Below are positions 5,964 to 8,397 of a stretch of DNA of 8,397 bases, in pieces; positions within the stretch are counted from its first letter, which is position 1, and each line of letters opens with the position of its first letter. The stretch is from an uncultured Bacilli bacterium (GTDB lineage Bacteria > Bacillota_I > Bacilli_A > RF39 > UBA660), in assembly GCA_934132915.1 (NCBI GenBank), contig CAKPAK010000061.1:1-8397 (forward strand). Reading direction: 5' to 3'. The translations under genes and the position numbers were made by a program. A model generated the notes under the pieces. It made no database searches. It saw only the letters and a list, made by a program, of their open reading frames with translations, and had not been told where the DNA came from.

Positions 5964-7191
5964 TTGAATAACCTCCATTTTTCTTAGAATATATCAAGAA
6001 GATAACTGCATATATCAAAAATAAAATACCCATAATTAGTAAATAAGCAACACTAGCACCCCAAATGCCATGATAATCAATTAGAAAATAAAAGAGAAAG
6101 AATGCCAGTATTATACACATCAAATAAATATATACTTGTACCTTAATATACCTCATAGCAACCAAAAGATTATATAAAATATTTTGAAGTCCACTTAAAA
6201 TAGCCCCCAAAATAATCAACAACAATGACATCCTATACTTATCTAAATCAATACCATAAACAAAATTCAATACAGGTATTCCAAACAACCATGCACATAT
6301 AACGCCAATAATTCCTCCACCCAAAACAAAAAGACAAATATTTTTAACCTTAGCTAAATACTTCTTAATTTCATGATTGCTGTACAATTCAAATAATTCC
6401 ATAATGAATGGAGCTAAACTAAATTGACCAATTAAAATCATAATTGAAGCAGGCATTATGATAATTCCCCATACTGCACTTTCACTAGGCGTCTTTAAAT
6501 CAATTATATATCTAGGAATATTAATTAAAAGTTGAAGAAAGAAAGCTAATAAAAACGGAAGAAATCCCTGCTTTAATATTGAAGTTACATGAGATTTATT
6601 TATTTCCAAAATATTAATTTTATACTTTTTTATTGCTTGCATATCATACAACAACATTATAACAAAATAATTGATTGTCAAAATAATAGTTGAATATAAA
6701 ATACTTTTGGTCAAATAATCAACAATTCCAAACAAAAATAAACCTAAAAGATTTTTTACAACAAGAGAAATACCAACTTTATATAATTCATTATTCTTTT
6801 GATAGTAAGCATACAAAACTTCTGCGAAAGCCTCTAATGTCCGATAAATAGACAAAACAAAAATAATCAATCCTTTTTCTAATTTATAACTATTACATAG
6901 AATAAATAAAATTGACAAAAGCAACATAAATATACAAGTCAATAATTTATTACCAAAAAAATCACTATCAGTAAGCCTGGAACTTTCAGTTACTTGATAA
7001 ACTCTCCCATAATAAACGCCAATAATATTAAAAAGGGCGGATATCGAAAAAGCATAAGTAAAAATTCCCGCAGAATCAGTACCATTTATACGTATAGCAA
7101 TAATCATAAAAAACAATGAATTAAATGCATTTAAAGTTGTACCAATCGTATTCCAAATAGCATTTTTTTTATCATTAAATTTATTTTTCAT
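5950..7191 (-). CDS. Wzx-type lipid-linked glycan flippase (polysaccharide transporter, MOP superfamily)
   Basis: A 413-residue polytopic membrane protein with about twelve hydrophobic helices (roughly residues 14-34, 41-62, 82-100, 108-128, 141-160, 164-183, 205-225, 240-262, 284-306, 320-345, 351-370, 375-400). The opening NAIWNTIGTTLNAFNSLFFMIIAIRINGTDSAGIF-like segment and the overall length fit the Polysacc_synt/MATE-like flippases that move undecaprenyl-linked sugars or O-units across the membrane. Charged residues inside the helices (such as the R in NIPRYIID, 227) are typical of Wzx. ATG 7191 has AAAAGG nine nt upstream; GTG 7194, one codon earlier, is an equally possible start. It overlaps the upstream DUF2304 gene by 11 nt (14 with GTG) and the downstream GT2 by 14 nt. 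Its place after a GacI/GacJ-like pair recalls the order gacI-gacJ-gacK of the group A streptococcal carbohydrate locus, where GacK is a Wzx-family protein. Whether it moves a whole repeat unit or a single lipid-linked sugar is unknown. Confidence 0.88.
   Translation of the reverse strand: MKNKFNDKKNAIWNTIGTTLNAFNSLFFMIIAIRINGTDSAGIFTYAFSISALFNIIGVYYGRVYQVTESSRLTDSDFFGNKLLTCIFMLLLSILFILCNSYKLEKGLIIFVLSIYRTLEAFAEVLYAYYQKNNELYKVGISLVVKNLLGLFLFGIVDYLTKSILYSTIILTINYFVIMLLYDMQAIKKYKINILEINKSHVTSILKQGFLPFLLAFFLQLLINIPRYIIDLKTPSESAVWGIIIMPASIMILIGQFSLAPFIMELFELYSNHEIKKYLAKVKNICLFVLGGGIIGVICAWLFGIPVLNFVYGIDLDKYRMSLLLIILGAILSGLQNILYNLLVAMRYIKVQVYIYLMCIILAFFLFYFLIDYHGIWGASVAYLLIMGILFLIYAVIFLIYSKKNGGYSNGES
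5972..5976 (-). promoter_or_regulatory. Ribosome binding site that fixes the GT2 start at 5963
   Basis: A perfect GGAGG on the minus strand lies 8 nt upstream of ATG 5963, inside the 3' end of the flippase gene. The alternative ATG at 5978 shares its last base with this element and has no site of its own, so the shorter protein is the better call. Confidence 0.8.
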
Positions 7192-7519
7192 CACGATTTA
7201 CCTTTTCTTTAACTATAGCTAATTCTTGACCAAGTTCAACTACCTTCATTTGTAATTCAGCAATACGTCTACTATTTTTAAAATTAATAAATAAAAGAAA
7301 AATGATACAAAGAACAAATAATAAAGACGGAGGATAATCAACTCCTATTTTTTTTGCAAACCAATCAATAGAATAAGGAAAAATTGATAATAATAACATT
7401 ACAATTGAAGCAAACACCCACCAAAAACTTTCTTTAATTGAAAATTTTTTCTTTCTAACAATGTTAACAACATATAAAATAACAACAATTGATAAAATAA
7501 TAAAATAACTTCTATTCAT
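7181..7519 (-). CDS. DUF2304 small membrane protein (GacJ-like partner of the upstream GT2)
   Basis: A 112-residue protein with three hydrophobic helices (about 5-21, 32-48, 64-80) and a charged, probably coiled-coil tail (83-112). Between helices 2 and 3 the pattern IKESFWWVFASIV...PYSIDWFAKKIGVDYPPSLLF is the DUF2304 signature. In Streptococcus pyogenes the protein of this type, GacJ, binds the GT2 enzyme GacI and stimulates synthesis of undecaprenyl-phosphate-GlcNAc. The same adjacency and a similar gene organisation are seen here, so a regulatory or membrane-docking role for the GT2 at 7512-8252 is inferred. The start is ATG 7519, with GGAGGAGAAGG directly upstream (7527-7537); a longer frame from 7558 would begin inside the previous gene without a ribosome binding site. 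It overlaps the upstream gene by 8 nt (ATGAATAG) and the flippase start by 11 nt. Confidence 0.85.
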   Translation of the reverse strand: MNRSYFIILSIVVILYVVNIVRKKKFSIKESFWWVFASIVMLLLSIFPYSIDWFAKKIGVDYPPSLLFVLCIIFLLFINFKNSRRIAELQMKVVELGQELAIVKEKVNRDEK

Positions 7520-8252
7520 GACTTTTCCTTCTCCTCCAACCAATATTCTGAATAACAATAAAGAAAATAGTGTAAAACATATTTATCATGTATTTAATTG
7601 GTTTAATAATACCACCATGCATACTCTCTCCATTTTCACGAAGACGCATTTTAACTGGTACTTCAACAATTTTATAACCATTCATCAACATATCAATAAT
7701 TAAATTTGCATCTGGAAATTCTGGATATTCCCCCATTTTAGAATACTTCTCAATAATTCTTCTATTTAAACATTGAAATCCAGATAATGGATCTGCAATT
7801 CTTTCATGACAAAAACATTTAATCGTCCACTCAAACATTTTTGTCCCTATCCGTCTAAACATAGGACAAGGATAACCCATATCCTTTAAATATCTCGATC
7901 CAATAACAATATCAGCATTTTCTTTTTCAGCACATTCTACTAATTTTACAGCCTCTTTAGCAATATGCTGTCCATCAGCATCAATTTGAACAACATAATC
8001 ATAATCATTCTGATAAGCATATTTAATCCCTGTTTGAACAGCCCACGCATAGCGCATATTAAAAATATTATCAATACACTTTACGCCATTTTCTAATACA
8101 ATCTTTTTAGTATTATCCTTAGAACAATCATTAATTACCAAAATATCAGCAAAACTGGCATCTTTTTTTATTTCATCTAATACCTTTTTTATATTTTCTT
8201 CCTCATTATAAGCCGGAATTACAAAAAGTACTTTTTTATCATTCTTTTTCAC
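7512..8252 (-). CDS. GacI/DPM1-like GT2, probable undecaprenyl-phosphate sugar synthase; first gene of the operon
   Basis: A 246-residue GT2 enzyme expected to transfer a sugar from a nucleotide donor to undecaprenyl phosphate at the inner membrane face. Motifs: VLFVIPAYNEEENIKKVL (8-25), VINDCSKDNT (39-48), VVQIDADGQH (87-96; DADGQH is the metal/catalytic signature of the DPM1-like group), ADPLSGFQ (153-160) and the C-terminal MRLRENGESMH (201-211). There is only one weak hydrophobic segment near the end (about 225-240), not the two helices of GtrB. That fits the GacI type, which relies on a DUF2304 partner, encoded here by the next gene. The start is GTG at 8252, with TAGGAG (8261-8266) eight nt upstream; no in-frame ATG fits. 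The region NMRYAWAVQTG (65-75) departs from the usual N-x-G-x-G-x-A. It is read from the promoter at 8281-8310. The sugar could be GlcNAc, as for GacI, but also another hexose. Confidence 0.88.
   Translation of the reverse strand: MKKNDKKVLFVIPAYNEEENIKKVLDEIKKDASFADILVINDCSKDNTKKIVLENGVKCIDNIFNMRYAWAVQTGIKYAYQNDYDYVVQIDADGQHIAKEAVKLVECAEKENADIVIGSRYLKDMGYPCPMFRRIGTKMFEWTIKCFCHERIADPLSGFQCLNRRIIEKYSKMGEYPEFPDANLIIDMLMNGYKIVEVPVKMRLRENGESMHGGIIKPIKYMINMFYTIFFIVIQNIGWRRRKSHE
7527..7537 (-). promoter_or_regulatory. Strong double ribosome binding site for the DUF2304 gene
   Basis: On the minus strand GGAGGAGAAGG contains two overlapping anti-16S matches, ending 7 nt before ATG 7519. It lies inside the last codons of the GT2 gene and fixes the DUF2304 start 13 codons downstream of the longest possible reading frame. 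The strength suggests independent, high-level initiation as well as coupling. Confidence 0.8.
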
Positions 8253-8280
8253 AATCTACACTCCTACCTAATCTGACTAA

Positions 8281-8310
8281 ATTATATCATTGTTTACTTT
8301 TTTTAGTCAA
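8281..8310 (-). promoter_or_regulatory. Main promoter of the six-gene glycan operon
   Basis: On the minus strand TTGACT (8305-8310, five of six) and TATAAT (8281-8286, perfect) are separated by 18 nt, and TG stands one base before the -10 (extended -10). Transcription would start near 8274, leaving a leader of about 22 nt with the ribosome binding site at 8261-8266. It lies in the 64-bp gap after the upstream glycosyltransferase. No terminator separates the two, so some read-through from upstream is likely. Confidence 0.8.
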
Positions 8311-8313
8311 CAA
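8290..8313. repeat. Imperfect inverted repeat over the -35 of the operon promoter
   Basis: TTGTTTACT (8290-8298) and AGTCAACAA (8305-8313) are complementary over eight of nine positions around a T6 spacer. The repeat covers the -35 and the upstream part of the spacer and has no T-tail after the hairpin in the minus direction, so it suits a protein-binding operator better than a terminator. No regulator gene is visible in the window. Confidence 0.45.
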
Positions 8314-8316
8314 AAT

Positions 8317-8397
8317 CTAGTGTTCAACAATATATTTATCAATAATATACCTAGGCCTTGCCTTTACTTCACTATAAATTTTTCCAATATACTCTCC
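8317..8397 (-). CDS. C-terminal end of a GtrB-like polyprenyl-phosphate glycosyltransferase; gene begins beyond the right edge
   Basis: The last 26 codons before TAG (8317-8319) read GEYIGKIYSEVKARPRYI followed by IDKYIVEH. The G-EYIG-(K/R)-IY-EVK-RPRY-I signature is the conserved tail that follows the second membrane helix in GtrB/DPM1-like bacterial glycosyltransferases. Its catalytic domain lies outside the window. It runs in the same direction as the operon and ends 64 nt before the operon's first codon, with no terminator between. It is a second copy of the family seen at 1-243, but the two fragments cover opposite ends, so their similarity cannot be compared. Confidence 0.85.
   Translation of the reverse strand, partial: GEYIGKIYSEVKARPRYIIDKYIVEH

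Noticed and set aside
7512..7558. DUF2304 start at 7558, giving a 47-nt overlap
   Set aside because: That start has no ribosome binding site and adds residues that do not fit the family; ATG 7519 has a strong site just upstream.
7518..7703. Plus-strand reading frame opposite the GacI-like gene
   Set aside because: It is antisense to conserved GT2 motifs and lacks initiation signals.
1..8397. One GtrB-like gene split by insertion, with its halves at the two window edges
   Set aside because: On the minus strand the C-terminal piece lies upstream of the N-terminal piece, the wrong order for a single interrupted gene, so they are two genes.

Overview
The window comes from a strongly AT-rich genome with A/T-ending codons, AGGAG-type ribosome binding sites, TATAAT promoters (several with an extended TG element) and intrinsic terminators. 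This points to a low-GC Gram-positive bacterium (Bacillota), plausibly host- or gut-associated; the genus cannot be told. UGA is used as a stop (the ATGA junction at 4028-4031) and Trp is TGG, so this is the standard bacterial code and not a Mycoplasma-type code.

Layout. At the left edge (1-243, minus) is the N-terminal part of a GtrB/DPM1-like polyprenyl-phosphate glycosyltransferase. Next is a 227-bp divergent intergenic region with a promoter facing each way and a minus-strand hairpin with a T-tract. A single plus-strand gene (471-2987) encodes a secreted 838-residue lysozyme: signal peptide, twelve ricin-type lectin repeats forming four beta-trefoils, and a C-terminal GH25 muramidase. A bidirectional terminator (3067-3103) separates it from a six-gene minus-strand operon read from 8252 down to 3243. 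In transcription order the operon encodes a GacI/DPM1-like GT2, a small DUF2304 (GacJ-like) membrane protein, a Wzx-type flippase, two paralogous DSDD-type GT2 enzymes and an HQDD-type GT2 enzyme. Its promoter is at 8281-8310. The right edge (8317-8397, minus) is the C-terminus of another GtrB-like glycosyltransferase.

How the genes may work together. The operon looks like part of a cell-surface polysaccharide or cell-wall glycan locus. The GT2-DUF2304 pair would make an undecaprenyl-phosphate sugar, the three GT2 enzymes would extend a lipid-linked glycan, and the flippase would export a lipid-linked product. No initiating phosphoglycosyltransferase, polymerase, GT-C transferase or ligase is in the window, so the locus must continue outside it or rely on genes elsewhere. 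The lectin-lysozyme is probably an islet inserted in the opposite orientation. Its trefoils could recognise a surface glycan, perhaps the one made by its neighbours, but this is inference. No mobile-element gene, tRNA, rRNA or CRISPR array was seen.
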